A stretch of 64,000 bases of DNA from Pandoraea captiosa (GTDB lineage: Bacteria; Pseudomonadota; Gammaproteobacteria; Burkholderiales; Burkholderiaceae). The notes below the pieces were generated by a model. The model was not told the origin of the DNA. It searched no databases and saw nothing but the letters and a program-made list of their open reading frames with translations. Shown here piece after piece: positions 36,235 through 45,313 of this stretch (position 1 is the first letter of the stretch; the number at the start of each line of letters is the position of its first letter). Where the stretch lies: positions 1 through 64,000 of the forward strand of contig NZ_CABPSQ010000014.1 in the NCBI RefSeq assembly GCF_902459775.1. The letters are read 5' to 3'. The translations under genes were made by a program, and so were the position numbers.

Positions 36235-36328
36235 GACACTACGTTCGCCGCGGTGGTGTCGGGAGCCGTGCGTTCAGGCCTAGTCCGGTGAACCTCGCCG
36301 CCCATTGCGACAGCATCGGACAGCATTG

Positions 36329-36365
36329 GACAGCCTTGTGCAACAGTGTGTTGCAGGGGGCTGTC
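36329..36365. promoter_or_regulatory. interrupted hairpin upstream of ribA
   Basis: GACAGC (36329-36334) pairs with GCTGTC (36360-36365), and inside it TGCAACA (36339-36345) pairs perfectly with TGTTGCA (36349-36355) over a 3-base loop. Two more GACAGC-type copies precede it at 10-11-base intervals. The element lies about 95 bases before the ribA start. It lacks the conserved FMN riboswitch core, so an operator or attenuator is more likely. Confidence 0.4.
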
Positions 36366-36458
36366 GGCTGAAATTCGCAAATGGCGGTACACTCCGAGCA
36401 CACGCCATCGCTGCACGATGGCACGCGACTCCCAATTTCAGCCCGTTTGAACGTCAAC

Positions 36459-37118
36459 ATGAAGTCCCCTGGTACTGCCTCTGCCACGCTCAACTGCGAC
36501 GCAGGCGAATGCGTCGAGCTTGTTGCTACGGCAACGCTGCCCACCCGTTACGGCACCTTCACGTCCCACGCGTTTCGCGTCAAGGACAGCAGCAACGAGC
36601 ATCTGGCGTTGGTGATGGGCGATGTGACGGGCGCGAGCGGTGTCGACTTGCCGCCGCTGGTGCGCCTGCATTCGGAATGCCTGACGGGGGACGTTTTCGG
36701 CTCCTACCGCTGCGACTGCGGTGAACAACTCGACGCCGGCATGCGCAAGATTGCCGAAGAGGGCCGTGGCGTGATGCTGTATCTGCGTGGTCACGAGGGA
36801 CGTGGCATCGGCCTGAGCAACAAGATCCGTGCGTATTTGCTGCAAGAGCAGGGCCGCGATACGGTCGAGGCGAACCTCGATCTCGGCCTGCCCGACGACG
36901 CCCGCGAATACGATTCCGCCGCCGCCATCCTGCGCATTCTGGGGGTGGGGTCGGTGCGCCTCATGAGCAACAATCCGAAGAAGTTCGATACGCTCATCAA
37001 GCACGGCATCCCCGTGAGCGAGCGCGTGGCGCTCGATATTCCGATGCGCGAAGAAAACGAACGCTATATCCGGACCAAGCAGGTCAAGTTCGGGCACTAC
37101 TTCGAAGAGAACGAGTAA
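36459..37118 (+). CDS. ribA: GTP cyclohydrolase II
   Basis: A 219-residue enzyme that opens GTP to the first riboflavin precursor. Zinc ligands are the three Cys in [40 protein letters not shown] and [11 protein letters not shown] are family blocks. ATG 36459 gives a length near E. coli RibA (196); ATG 36381 would add 26 residues of low conservation. Neither start has a clear ribosome-binding site. It is a stand-alone gene, without ribB domain fusion. Confidence 0.92.
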   Translation: MKSPGTASATLNCDAGECVELVATATLPTRYGTFTSHAFRVKDSSNEHLALVMGDVTGASGVDLPPLVRLHSECLTGDVFGSYRCDCGEQLDAGMRKIAEEGRGVMLYLRGHEGRGIGLSNKIRAYLLQEQGRDTVEANLDLGLPDDAREYDSAAAILRILGVGSVRLMSNNPKKFDTLIKHGIPVSERVALDIPMREENERYIRTKQVKFGHYFEENE

Positions 37119-37146
37119 GTGCAGGCGCCGCGCGCCGGTCGGCACT

Positions 37147-37428
37147 TCAGCGCGACGCGCGGCGGCGCTCGGCCACAATGAGCGCCAGATAGACCAGACC
37201 GGCGGCCATGCTGGTCTGCCCGCTGTAGTGCACAAGCCCCAGTCCCCATCCCTGACGCGCCACGGTGACGACCAGCGCCGCGACCAGCGCTGTCCAGCCG
37301 ATCTGCCGGTAGCGCCGCGTGCGTGACGCGCAGACGCCGCTGAAATACGTCTGCTGGTGACGTTGCGTCGCCAGTGCGAGGGCGCCAAAGCCCGCAAGGC
37401 AGAACGCAAACGTGAGGAGAGCCATCAT
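37147..37428 (-). CDS. DUF3325 domain membrane protein
   Basis: A 93-residue protein with three predicted membrane helices (LLTFAFCLAGFGALALA, then IGWTALVAALVVTVAR and the C-terminal AAGLVYLALIVAE). The family occurs at the end of iron-siderophore uptake operons beside PepSY and DUF3649 genes. Its ATG overlaps the PepSY-gene stop. The role is unknown; it may support reduction or release of iron at the inner membrane. Confidence 0.82.
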   Translation of the reverse strand: MMALLTFAFCLAGFGALALATQRHQQTYFSGVCASRTRRYRQIGWTALVAALVVTVARQGWGLGLVHYSGQTSMAAGLVYLALIVAERRRASR

Positions 37429-39164
37429 GCGCGATCCTCGCCCAACGGCGCGTTGACGGTGGCGCTTCCCGAAGCGGGCGACGTCGTTTTGCCTGGAAGC
37501 GCTGCGCGGGAGGGCTTCGTCTTCGGCCGGTGGCGGGCGGTGCGCACGGCCAGCCACGCATGCAGCGCGGCGAACGCCCACAACGCCAGATCCATGACGG
37601 CAAAGACCCGGTCCCCGGTCGTCACGCTGTGCCATAGGCCGCGCGAAGTCGTGACGGCGTTGAGTGCCGGCAGCAGGGCGAGCGCAGCCGCGCCGATCCA
37701 CAGCAACTCGATCCATGCGCGTCGGGCCGGGCGCACCAGTGCGTACAGCAGCGTCGCTGCCCATACCCAATAGAACGTGTGGACTTCCACGGCGCTGCGC
37801 TCGATGACGTCGAGCGAAATCAGACGATTGCCCCAGAGGAACGCCGTCATGGCGATCGAGAGGCCGGCAATCGCCGCGATGTTAAGACGCTCGACCACGT
37901 GGAACCCGAAGTGTGGTCGTGTCGGGTCTGGCAGCCGGGTGCGACGCTTCACTGTCCACATCACCAGCCCTGTGCCCACCATCGCAGTTCCTCCGAGGCT
38001 CACAAGGAAGTACAGCCAGCGCAACTGGAGATCGCTGAAGCGTCCGAGGTGCAGGGCGTACATCACGCCGCGAGTCTCGGCGGCGGCACCGACGCCGTCA
38101 TGAACTTCGAGCACCTTGCCAGTGGCGCCATCGAATAGCAGATATTGTGGGCTCATCGATACGCGCGTGGCGTCGCCGCGCGTGACGGCAACACGCGCAG
38201 CCGCGTCACCCGCATTCGTGACGGTCACGCGTCCCACGTCGTGCGCGCCCCAGCGAGCCTGCGCCTCACGCACCATCGTCTCGATGGAGGCGAGCGGCAT
38301 TTTCTGTCCAGTCGCCTTGCCGGGCGCGGGGAAGGCACTCAACTGCGCAGCCAGTTGCGCGCGTTCGACCGGCGTCTTGAGGGCAGTCTGCGCGCCCCAC
38401 GGCATATACATGGCCATGAGAGTGACGAGACCCGTGTAGGTAATCATCAGGTGGAAGGGCAGGCCGAAGACTGAGAGCGCGTTGTGCGCGTCCAGCCACG
38501 AACGCTGTCCCTTGCCCCACCGAAAGGTGAAGAAGTCGACGAAGATCTTCTTGTGCGTGATTACCCCACTGATGATCGCCACCAGCATGAACATGGCGCA
38601 GAAACCGGCGAGCCAGCGTCCCCACAGGACCGGCAACGGATGGAACTGGAAATGGAATCGATAGAAAAAGTCACCGCCTAGGGTCTCGCGCGTTCCCAGC
38701 GTTCCGAGTGTCTGGCCCGTCGTTGGATCGAACGTCGCTTCCTCGAATGTGCGACGCGGTGTGTTCGCGGTGCCCGTGGGTACCGGCGCCGTGCGCCAGA
38801 ACACGCTCGCGACGGGATTGCGCTCGGTCGGCAAGGTGATGCCCCACTGCGCACTGCCGGCGGCAAGTGTCGTCAACCGGTCGGCAACGCTTTGCGCAAC
38901 GACGGCCGGATCTGGCAGTGTCTGTCTGTGCGGCACCTCAGGGCGCATCCATTGCGACAATTCGTCCCTGAAGTAACTCACGGTGCCCGTGAGGAACATG
39001 GCATACAGCAGCCAGCCCACGAGCAGGCCGGCCCACGTATGCAGGTCCGACATCGTCTGACGGATGCCACGTCCCGGCGGCGTGGCGGGCTGCCGGGATT
39101 TCACTGCGCCCATGGAAACCCCGGACTTCGCCGACTTCACCCCGATGTTCGGCTCAGGCGTCAT
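37425..39164 (-). CDS. PepSY-associated membrane protein
   Basis: A 579-residue protein with one N-terminal helix followed by two PepSY-type periplasmic segments and a set of further helices. LHTWAGLLVGWLLYAMFLTGTVSYF marks the family, with conserved His in the FHFQFHPLP and WLDAHNALSVFGLPFHLMI stretches that suggest heme or metal binding. Members next to TonB receptors act in ferric-siderophore reduction. GGAGGGG lies just before ATG 39164, and the DUF3649 stop overlaps that ATG by 4 bases. Confidence 0.88.
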   Translation of the reverse strand: MTPEPNIGVKSAKSGVSMGAVKSRQPATPPGRGIRQTMSDLHTWAGLLVGWLLYAMFLTGTVSYFRDELSQWMRPEVPHRQTLPDPAVVAQSVADRLTTLAAGSAQWGITLPTERNPVASVFWRTAPVPTGTANTPRRTFEEATFDPTTGQTLGTLGTRETLGGDFFYRFHFQFHPLPVLWGRWLAGFCAMFMLVAIISGVITHKKIFVDFFTFRWGKGQRSWLDAHNALSVFGLPFHLMITYTGLVTLMAMYMPWGAQTALKTPVERAQLAAQLSAFPAPGKATGQKMPLASIETMVREAQARWGAHDVGRVTVTNAGDAAARVAVTRGDATRVSMSPQYLLFDGATGKVLEVHDGVGAAAETRGVMYALHLGRFSDLQLRWLYFLVSLGGTAMVGTGLVMWTVKRRTRLPDPTRPHFGFHVVERLNIAAIAGLSIAMTAFLWGNRLISLDVIERSAVEVHTFYWVWAATLLYALVRPARRAWIELLWIGAAALALLPALNAVTTSRGLWHSVTTGDRVFAVMDLALWAFAALHAWLAVRTARHRPKTKPSRAALPGKTTSPASGSATVNAPLGEDRA

Positions 39165-39490
39165 GTCGCCCCTCCCGCCACCCATCCGCACGCGACGGCC
39201 CACGCCGCGAGTGCGAGCGGTGTTGCGACGATGAGCAGGCCGGCCCAGGCACGCCACGCACTGCGCGCCGCGAACACCCACACGACGGCGCCCGCATAGA
39301 TCGCAAAGCTCGCCAGTTCCCCGGTGATGACTGCCTGTGGTTTGCTCATCGGCAAGGCAAGGACAGCCACGCTGGCGAGGGCGGCAACGGCGTAACCGCC
39401 GCCGATGGCCGCCACGATGCGGGCGACGAGTGCGCCTCGCCGGCCGAGTCTGCCGCAGTTGGCCGATGGCGCGCGACGAACCTGAGCCAT
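39161..39490 (-). CDS. DUF3649 domain membrane protein
   Basis: A 109-residue protein with about three membrane helices (GGYAVAALASVAVLALPMS and two more). DUF3649 is a small inner-membrane family found in iron-uptake operons together with PepSY and DUF3325 proteins, as here. Its stop codon overlaps the start of the PepSY gene. Function is unknown. Confidence 0.82.
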   Translation of the reverse strand: MAQVRRAPSANCGRLGRRGALVARIVAAIGGGYAVAALASVAVLALPMSKPQAVITGELASFAIYAGAVVWVFAARSAWRAWAGLLIVATPLALAAWAVACGWVAGGAT

Positions 39491-39502
39491 GACGCGTGTC
39501 GC

Positions 39503-40267
39503 TTACTTGTTGGGGGTGGCGACCGGTCCGGCCGGCAGCGGGTCGATGCCCTCGACCTGCGTGACGGTGGTGGTCGTCACGTAGCTCACGCCCTGATATC
39601 GCTCGGCACCGTTCGTGCCAGGGCGCTCACCTGGCGTCATGTCCTTGTGACTGACTTCGGCAACGTACACGCCCTTCCACGGCATGTCGAACGTCACGCG
39701 TCCCTGCTCGTTCGTATGCGCTTCCTTCGCCCAGCCCGATTGCGTGACCAGCGAAACCTTCGCCTTGGGCAGCGGCTTGCCCTGGAAGAACAACTGGAAC
39801 TCGCCGGACTTGCCGGCGGGCACGAGGTCGAGCGCCAGTTGCGGCTTTTGCGTGGTGAAGTCGGTCGCCAGACGCGCCGACGGACGGTACCAGGTCGTGA
39901 CTTCCTGACCGTCGCGACGGGAAGTGAAGAGGGGATACCTGGCCTCCTCTGCGACGAGGGCGTCTCCCGCCGTGGCACGGAACGGCAGCGTGAACCCGTT
40001 CGCCGTTTTGGTACCGGCAGCCGTTTTCTCGCCGTGCGCCGAACGCAGCGTGGCGGTCGGGGCGACGAACTTGTCGAGCAGTCCCGGCGACGCTTCGCGC
40101 AGGTTTTCGCCGAACTCGCCGAAGCGGATGACGGCGTTCTGGTCGGCGGGTTGCTCGATCCAGACCTGATGCGCTTGCGCCGTTCCGGCAACGGTGATGA
40201 GGGTTCCGAGCGTGAACCCGGCAAGCCGGGCGATCCTGGTTTTTCGGTTGTCGACGGTGGTCGGCAT
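39503..40267 (-). CDS. DUF4198 periplasmic protein
   Basis: A 254-residue exported protein with signal peptide (about 1-32, ending AGTAQA; the mature protein starts HQVWIEQ). DUF4198 proteins are beta-rich and often linked to metal uptake; an N-terminal His as first mature residue is typical and may bind metal. AAGGAGA lies 5-11 bases before ATG 40267. It lies between the receptor gene and the DUF3649 gene, so it is part of the iron operon. Confidence 0.85.
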   Translation of the reverse strand: MPTTVDNRKTRIARLAGFTLGTLITVAGTAQAHQVWIEQPADQNAVIRFGEFGENLREASPGLLDKFVAPTATLRSAHGEKTAAGTKTANGFTLPFRATAGDALVAEEARYPLFTSRRDGQEVTTWYRPSARLATDFTTQKPQLALDLVPAGKSGEFQLFFQGKPLPKAKVSLVTQSGWAKEAHTNEQGRVTFDMPWKGVYVAEVSHKDMTPGERPGTNGAERYQGVSYVTTTTVTQVEGIDPLPAGPVATPNK

Positions 40268-40338
40268 TGCGGTCTCCTTGGTGAAATGGCGGATGCGGAT
40301 TACGTCTGGCGTGGAAGGTTGTGTCATGTCGATGCGGC

Positions 40339-42801
40339 TCAGAAGTCGATCTGCGCCGAGAGCAGGAACGTGCGCGGCGCTGCCACGGTGGCGTAGGTGC
40401 CGCTCATGAGCCAGTAGTTCGAATTGAAGAGGTTCTCGATGTTGGCGCGCAGCACAACCGGCTTGCCCGCGATGCGGGTGCGGTAGCGCGCGCCGATGTC
40501 GTAGCGCGTCCAGGCGGGAAGTTCGAGCGTGTTGGCCGCGTTGAAGTACATGCGCGACGTATTGATGATGCGGCCGTTGAGCGAAAGTCCCGGTACCCAC
40601 GGAGTATCCCAATCGACGCCAAGGTTGAACGCGCGCTTTGGCACGCCGTTCGCATCGTTGCCATCGTTCACGCCGCCGGCCGTTTTGGTCAGCTTGGCAT
40701 CGTAGAACGTTGCACTGGCCATCAGACGCAGGCCCTTCACGACTTCGCCGTATGCCGACACTTCGATGCCGCGGTTGCGCTGTTCACCGTCGAAACTGTA
40801 GACGTTCGTGGCCGGGTCGGTAATCGCGTTCGGGCGCTGCACCTGAAAGACCGACACCACCGTCGTTACCGGGCCCCAGTCGGCTTTCACACCGGCCTCG
40901 TACTGTTTGGACTTGTACGGCGGGAAGACCTGACCGGCGTTTTGCGTACCGACGGGCGCTACGCCGCCGCGCGACAAGCCCGACGTGAAGTTCGCGTACA
41001 CGGAAACGTTTTGCAGCGGCTTGACGACGATGCCCGCGAGCGGCGAGACGGCGCTCTGGTCGTAGTTCGACGACAGTGCGCCGGTCGTCGTGTTGAAGTT
41101 GTCGAGTGCGACGCGCTGGTGGCGCAGACCGCCGGTGAGCAGCACGCGGTCGTTCAGGAACGAAAGCGTGTCCGTCACGGCAATACTCGTCAACGTGGAT
41201 TCCGAAGCTTTCCTCGGATCCGTTCGCGGGGCGTCGACGGCAGGCAGCGGCGCGGGATTGTAGATGTTCGACGCGACGGACTTCGAACCTGGCACGTAAG
41301 CGTTGCCCGAGTCCTGCTCGAGGCGCGACGCCTGTACCGTAAGGGTGTGACCGATGTCGAACGTTCTGAAACTTGCCCGAGCCCCCACTTCCCCCGTGCG
41401 TGAGCGGGTGTAAGAGTCGTAATACGAATTCGTTGCCGTGAAGTTGCCGAGGGCATCTGCGGGGCCGCTCGGGAACGTCTGGTAGGCGCTCGCGTAGTGG
41501 TAGCCGATGGCGCCCCACACGGTCACGTTGCGCAGCACGTCGTATTCGAGGCGTGAGGTCACGGCGGAGTCATGCAGATGCAGTTCGGTGCCGGGATAGA
41601 AGTTGCGATATCCCGACGGTGCTTCAGGAATCGTCTTCACCGACGACTGGAAGCCGATCTGGGGACGGAAATTGTCGTCGCCTTCATGCTGCGTGTAGGC
41701 GTCGAGTGTCCAGCGCAGGCGTTGCGTGGTGTAGTCGAGGCCGACCGAGCCGAAGCCGACGCTCTGCCTGCCGTTATCCAGCGTGGTGTTGCCGTCGCGA
41801 AATACGCCGTTCAGGCGCACGCCCCACGCCTGGTCTTCCCCGAAGCGGCGGCCCACGTCGGCTTCCACGCCCAACTGCGATTTGCTCTGAAACGTTGTCG
41901 TCAGGCGCGTGATCGGCTCGCTCGTGGCGCGCTTGGTCACCACATTGATGGCCCCCCCGATGCTGCCGCTCGGCCCGATGCCGTTCATCAGCGTGCCGGG
42001 GCCCTTCAGAACCTCCACGCGTTCGACCATCGCCGCCGGCACCCGGCTGGCCGACGCCATGCCGTACAGGCCGTTGAGTCCCACGTCGCTGCTCGAGACG
42101 GTGTAGCCGCGAATCTGGAAGTCTTCGCCGAACCCTCCGCTGGAGGTGAGCATGCGCACCGACGACTCGTTGATGACGACGTCTGCGAGCGTGCGGGCCT
42201 GCTGGTCTCGCACCATCTGCTCGGTGTAGTTCATTGTGCTGAAGGGCACGTCCATCGCATCGGCCGAGCCGAGCATGCCAAGACTGCCGCCGCGCGCGAT
42301 CTGACCGCCCGCGTAGGCCGGTTGCAAACCGTTGTCATAGCTCGCGATGACGTGGGTCGTCGGGAGCGCCACGGCGCCTTCGGCGCCCGCGGGCGTCGTG
42401 GCGGGCTGGATCAGATAGCTGCCGTTCGACTGGGGGACGACCTCGACGCCAGTGCCCGCGACGAGCGCTTCCAGCCCGTTACGCGGCGTGTACGTGCCTT
42501 TGAGGCCATGGCTGTGGCGTCCTGCCGTGACTTCGGGTTTGAACGACAGCATGATGCCGGCGTCGCGCCCGAACCGGCTCAAGGTGTCTTCGAGCGAGCC
42601 CGCCGGAATGTCGAAGGCGCGAGCCCCCGGCGCGGCGGTGCCCTGGGCATGGACCGTCAGCGGGGTGAGGGCGATCATCGCCGTCGGTGCAGCGACGGCT
42701 GCGCCCAGCGCGATGCGACCCAGTGCATAGGCCAGCCGCGTGCGGCGGTGTACCCGAAGTTGTTGGCTGGGGCGTTGTTGCCGCCCGCGGACGTGACCCA
42801 T
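40339..42801 (-). CDS. TonB-dependent siderophore receptor with STN domain
   Basis: An 820-residue outer-membrane receptor. A signal peptide (about 1-52) is followed by an STN domain (about 60-120: FDIPAGSLEDTLSRFGRDAG), which signals to the FecR-type protein. The plug domain (about 165-280) contains GFGEDFQIRGYTVSS and VERVEVLKGPGTL. The 22-strand barrel ends in a C-terminal Phe (AQIDF). It imports a ferric siderophore and also triggers its own expression through FecR/FecI. The ligand is unknown. Confidence 0.93.
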   Translation of the reverse strand: MGHVRGRQQRPSQQLRVHRRTRLAYALGRIALGAAVAAPTAMIALTPLTVHAQGTAAPGARAFDIPAGSLEDTLSRFGRDAGIMLSFKPEVTAGRHSHGLKGTYTPRNGLEALVAGTGVEVVPQSNGSYLIQPATTPAGAEGAVALPTTHVIASYDNGLQPAYAGGQIARGGSLGMLGSADAMDVPFSTMNYTEQMVRDQQARTLADVVINESSVRMLTSSGGFGEDFQIRGYTVSSSDVGLNGLYGMASASRVPAAMVERVEVLKGPGTLMNGIGPSGSIGGAINVVTKRATSEPITRLTTTFQSKSQLGVEADVGRRFGEDQAWGVRLNGVFRDGNTTLDNGRQSVGFGSVGLDYTTQRLRWTLDAYTQHEGDDNFRPQIGFQSSVKTIPEAPSGYRNFYPGTELHLHDSAVTSRLEYDVLRNVTVWGAIGYHYASAYQTFPSGPADALGNFTATNSYYDSYTRSRTGEVGARASFRTFDIGHTLTVQASRLEQDSGNAYVPGSKSVASNIYNPAPLPAVDAPRTDPRKASESTLTSIAVTDTLSFLNDRVLLTGGLRHQRVALDNFNTTTGALSSNYDQSAVSPLAGIVVKPLQNVSVYANFTSGLSRGGVAPVGTQNAGQVFPPYKSKQYEAGVKADWGPVTTVVSVFQVQRPNAITDPATNVYSFDGEQRNRGIEVSAYGEVVKGLRLMASATFYDAKLTKTAGGVNDGNDANGVPKRAFNLGVDWDTPWVPGLSLNGRIINTSRMYFNAANTLELPAWTRYDIGARYRTRIAGKPVVLRANIENLFNSNYWLMSGTYATVAAPRTFLLSAQIDF

Positions 42802-42971
42802 GATCTGACCTTTCGTGTGGAAGAGAGTGGTGGTGCTCGTCCTCCATGACCCGCGAAACACAGAAACGGATCACCTTTGTGAAAAAATTTTTGCGCCGTT
42901 GAATCTCACGCGACCGCGCGGGCATGTCTCGGTCGCTGGATTGCGTCGGATCGCGTCGAGTTAAGTGGAAT

Positions 42972-43019
42972 GGCGTGGCGGTACGTGGCGGTACGTGACG
43001 TAACGTGGCATTACGTCGG
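42972..43019. repeat. short tandem repeat between receptor and FecR genes
   Basis: Imperfect 10-base units of GTGGCGGTAC type repeat about four times in the 257-bp gap upstream of the receptor gene. The gap must hold the promoter that the FecI-type sigma factor uses. The repeat itself has no known role. Confidence 0.45.
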
Positions 43020-43058
43020 GTATGTCTGTTATGCCCGGTGCATCGGCAGCGCACTGAT

Positions 43059-44150
43059 CTATGCTGGGACCAGCCGGATTTCGCGCTTGCCCCAGAAGCG
43101 CGTGAACGCTTCGGCGCGAACGGCGAGCGTGCTGCCCAGGGTGTCGAGGACCTTACCCACGTCGTCGAGCGGAAACGTGCCCGATACGCGCAAATTGGCG
43201 ACATCGGGGTCGCACGAGAGCGACGCATCGCTGTAGCGGTCCAGCTCGGCGATGAAGTCCGCGAGCCGCATGCTGCGCGCGACGATGAAGCCTTCGGCCC
43301 AGCTCGCGTCGGCGGTCGGCGTGTCGATCGTCCCGGAGATGCTGTCGGCCGTGTAACTGGCATGTCGCCCGGCTTGCACGATCAGCGATCTGGCGGGCGC
43401 CGCGCGCGGACGGAGTTCGACCGCGCCCTCGAAAACGCTCACATGGGTATCGTCCTCGCACTGCCGCACGGTGTAGCGTGTACCGAGAGCGCGTGCGGTT
43501 CCTTGCGAGGTCTCAACGAAAAAGGGGCGCGGCGGTGCATGTCTGTCCGGCGCGGTCGTGATCATGACTTCGCCGGCCACGAGCCTGATGCGTCGTTCGT
43601 CCTCGCGATACCGGATGTCGACGGCACTGTCGGTGTTGAGTACCAGGCGCGTGCCGTCATCGAGCAGCAAAGTACGGCGCTCGCCTACGGCGGTGTGCAC
43701 GTCTGCCGACCAACGCTGCCACGCCGATGAGTGCAGGACAGTCCATGCGCCGGAGCCGCCGAAAAGAAGGACGGTGAGAGACTTCACGGCGCGGCGACGC
43801 GATTTCGATGCGGGCGGTGATGATGACGAAGGTGGTGCCGATGTGCCCGATCGCGCCAATGCGGTTTGCGCGACCCCGGCTTCGACGGGAGCTGCCAAGG
43901 GGGCGAGCTTGCCCTTGACCGATTCGATGCGTTGCCATGCACGTTCGTGATCGGGATGCGCGGCACGCCAGGCATGCCAGTCGGCCACGGTTTGCGGCGA
44001 CGTATCGTCGCTCTGCAATTCGATGAGCCATTCGACCGCTCGCTCGGCGACCTCTGGCGGCACATTGGCGGCGTCGCGCGTGGAGTCGTACCAGCTTGAG
44101 TGCGTGGCGGGCATGGCAGGCATGGCAGGTGAGGGGGCGTTCTTGCGCAT
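43059..44150 (-). CDS. FecR-family anti-sigma/signal protein
   Basis: A 363-residue protein. The cytoplasmic N-terminus (DUF4880; AVEWLIELQSDDTSPQTVADW) carries the conserved WRAAHPDHERAWQRIE. One membrane helix is at about 120-140. The periplasmic FecR domain (about 150-260: VGERRTLLLDDGTRLVLNTDSAV) is followed by an STN-like end (about 290-363) that meets the receptor signal domain. It controls the sigma factor encoded 3 bp upstream. Confidence 0.92.
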   Translation of the reverse strand: MRKNAPSPAMPAMPATHSSWYDSTRDAANVPPEVAERAVEWLIELQSDDTSPQTVADWHAWRAAHPDHERAWQRIESVKGKLAPLAAPVEAGVAQTALARSGTSAPPSSSSPPASKSRRRAVKSLTVLLFGGSGAWTVLHSSAWQRWSADVHTAVGERRTLLLDDGTRLVLNTDSAVDIRYREDERRIRLVAGEVMITTAPDRHAPPRPFFVETSQGTARALGTRYTVRQCEDDTHVSVFEGAVELRPRAAPARSLIVQAGRHASYTADSISGTIDTPTADASWAEGFIVARSMRLADFIAELDRYSDASLSCDPDVANLRVSGTFPLDDVGKVLDTLGSTLAVRAEAFTRFWGKREIRLVPA

Positions 44151-44153
44151 GCG

Positions 44154-44672
44154 TCAGCCCAGAAACGACAGGTCGGCGAAGTAGCAGCGGTGCAGTGCCT
44201 TGGCGAGATAGCGCTTGACCGTTGGTACCGAGACACCGAGCGTCTGTGCAATCTGTGCGTGCGTTTGCCCGTCCAGTTGCGAGGACAAAAACGCCTGACG
44301 GACAAGGGGTGGCAGGCCGTCGAGCAGCCGATCGAGCTCCAGCAGTGTTTCCAGCATCATGGCGCGCGTCTCGGGCGACCATTCCACGTCGCGCGGCACT
44401 TGCGCGAGCGCATCGAGGTAAGCCCGTTCGAGCTTCTGACGACGCCAGTGATTGGAGACGAGATTCTGCGCTACCGTCGTGAGATAGGCGCGAGGTTCGT
44501 CGAATGTCGACGGCACGCGTTCGCTGCCAAGCAATCGCACGAAAGTGTCGTGCGCGATGTCCGCTGCCTGTTCGGCACTGCCCAGCCGTCGATGCAGCCA
44601 GCCCTTTAGCCAGGAATGGTGATGGCAATAAAGCAGTTCGACGGTAGAGGGAAGGGTGCCCGGGGTTTGCAT
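44154..44672 (-). CDS. FecI-type ECF sigma factor
   Basis: A 172-residue sigma factor. Region 2 includes AADIAHDTFVRLLG and PRAYLTTVAQNLVSNHWRR; region 4 HTH is THAQIAQTLGVSVPTVKRYLAKAL. The start at 44672 (MQTPGTL) is preferred to a GTG 8 codons upstream because it gives the usual family length. It is followed by FecR and the receptor. A Fur box lies about 96 bases upstream, so iron starvation should switch it on. Confidence 0.92.
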   Translation of the reverse strand: MQTPGTLPSTVELLYCHHHSWLKGWLHRRLGSAEQAADIAHDTFVRLLGSERVPSTFDEPRAYLTTVAQNLVSNHWRRQKLERAYLDALAQVPRDVEWSPETRAMMLETLLELDRLLDGLPPLVRQAFLSSQLDGQTHAQIAQTLGVSVPTVKRYLAKALHRCYFADLSFLG

Positions 44673-44767
44673 GATCCAGCCTGATGCTCGGTCCACTCAC
44701 GACACTCGGGACCAGCGCAAGCACTGGCTAACGGTCATGCAGCAGTTGAGACGACTCGCGGTAATTT

Positions 44768-44786
44768 GTTAATGATAATCATTATT
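44768..44786 (-). promoter_or_regulatory. Fur box upstream of ECF sigma gene
   Basis: The 19 bases match 17 of 19 positions of the classic Fur consensus, with intact core AATGATAATCATTAT. It lies about 96 bases before the sigma factor start, in an AT-rich stretch. Iron-loaded Fur would repress the whole fec-like operon from here. Confidence 0.88.
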
Positions 44787-45313
44787 AATAACGCATGGGA
44801 AATGTCCCTGTCAATCTAAAGTCTTTTGACTCGGGAATCGGTCGGTGTCCGTAATTCGGGACAACCTTGCGCAAGGCCGTCCATCGGCCGTCTACGAGCA
44901 GGGCGAGTGTTGTATCCAAGCAAATTCCGAAGAAGTTTGCGATGCAGCATTTATCGCTTGACGCTCTAAATTAGCCTCAGTTACCATCCGCCCTGTCTTC
45001 AATTTAAGGGGTCAGTCCGTGAATTCCGATGCCAGTAGTCCTCGATCTTTGATCGATTGATTGCCTGAGGATCCACAGTCTTTCCCTGTGCCGCGTCCTC
45101 ATGCAGGATGCGGTATCCAGCGCCAGCCTAGCGCTCTTCCCGAGCGTGCCCTTTCGGGGCTTCCCGGCGCGATTTCCGCAAAAGTTTCCATCGTCGTGCC
45201 CGTAACGGGTGTCGTCGTGTTGCGCGTGTGTTGCTCATGCGCCACCTGACTGCGCTCTTGCGTGCCGGCCGCCCGTGCGTGGCACGGGCACTTCGCAGCC
45301 ATGCGAGGAAATC
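44787..45313. other. long leader region upstream of the magnesium genes
   Basis: No gene is supported in this 527-bp stretch. The left end is AT-rich and probably holds the plus-strand promoter. From about 44995 on it contains several stable hairpins (for instance 45066-45101; also CGCTC/GAGCG near 45130) before the small ORF at 45314. This suggests a structured 5' untranslated region of some 250-300 bases. Confidence 0.5.
45066..45101 (+). promoter_or_regulatory. two-step hairpin in the magnesium-locus leader
   Basis: TGAGGA (45066-45071) pairs with TCCTCA (45096-45101), and inside it CACAG (45074-45078) pairs with CTGTG (45086-45090). I do not recognise the M-box or any other named magnesium riboswitch. 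It may be a control element of the downstream mgtA unit. Confidence 0.4.

Noticed and set aside
36235-36458. FMN riboswitch upstream of ribA
   Set aside because: The conserved core segments of the FMN element are not visible; only a simple nested hairpin is present.
45061-45249. 62-codon frame starting TTG inside the magnesium leader
   Set aside because: No ribosome-binding site, and it covers the paired hairpin bases; more likely untranslated leader.
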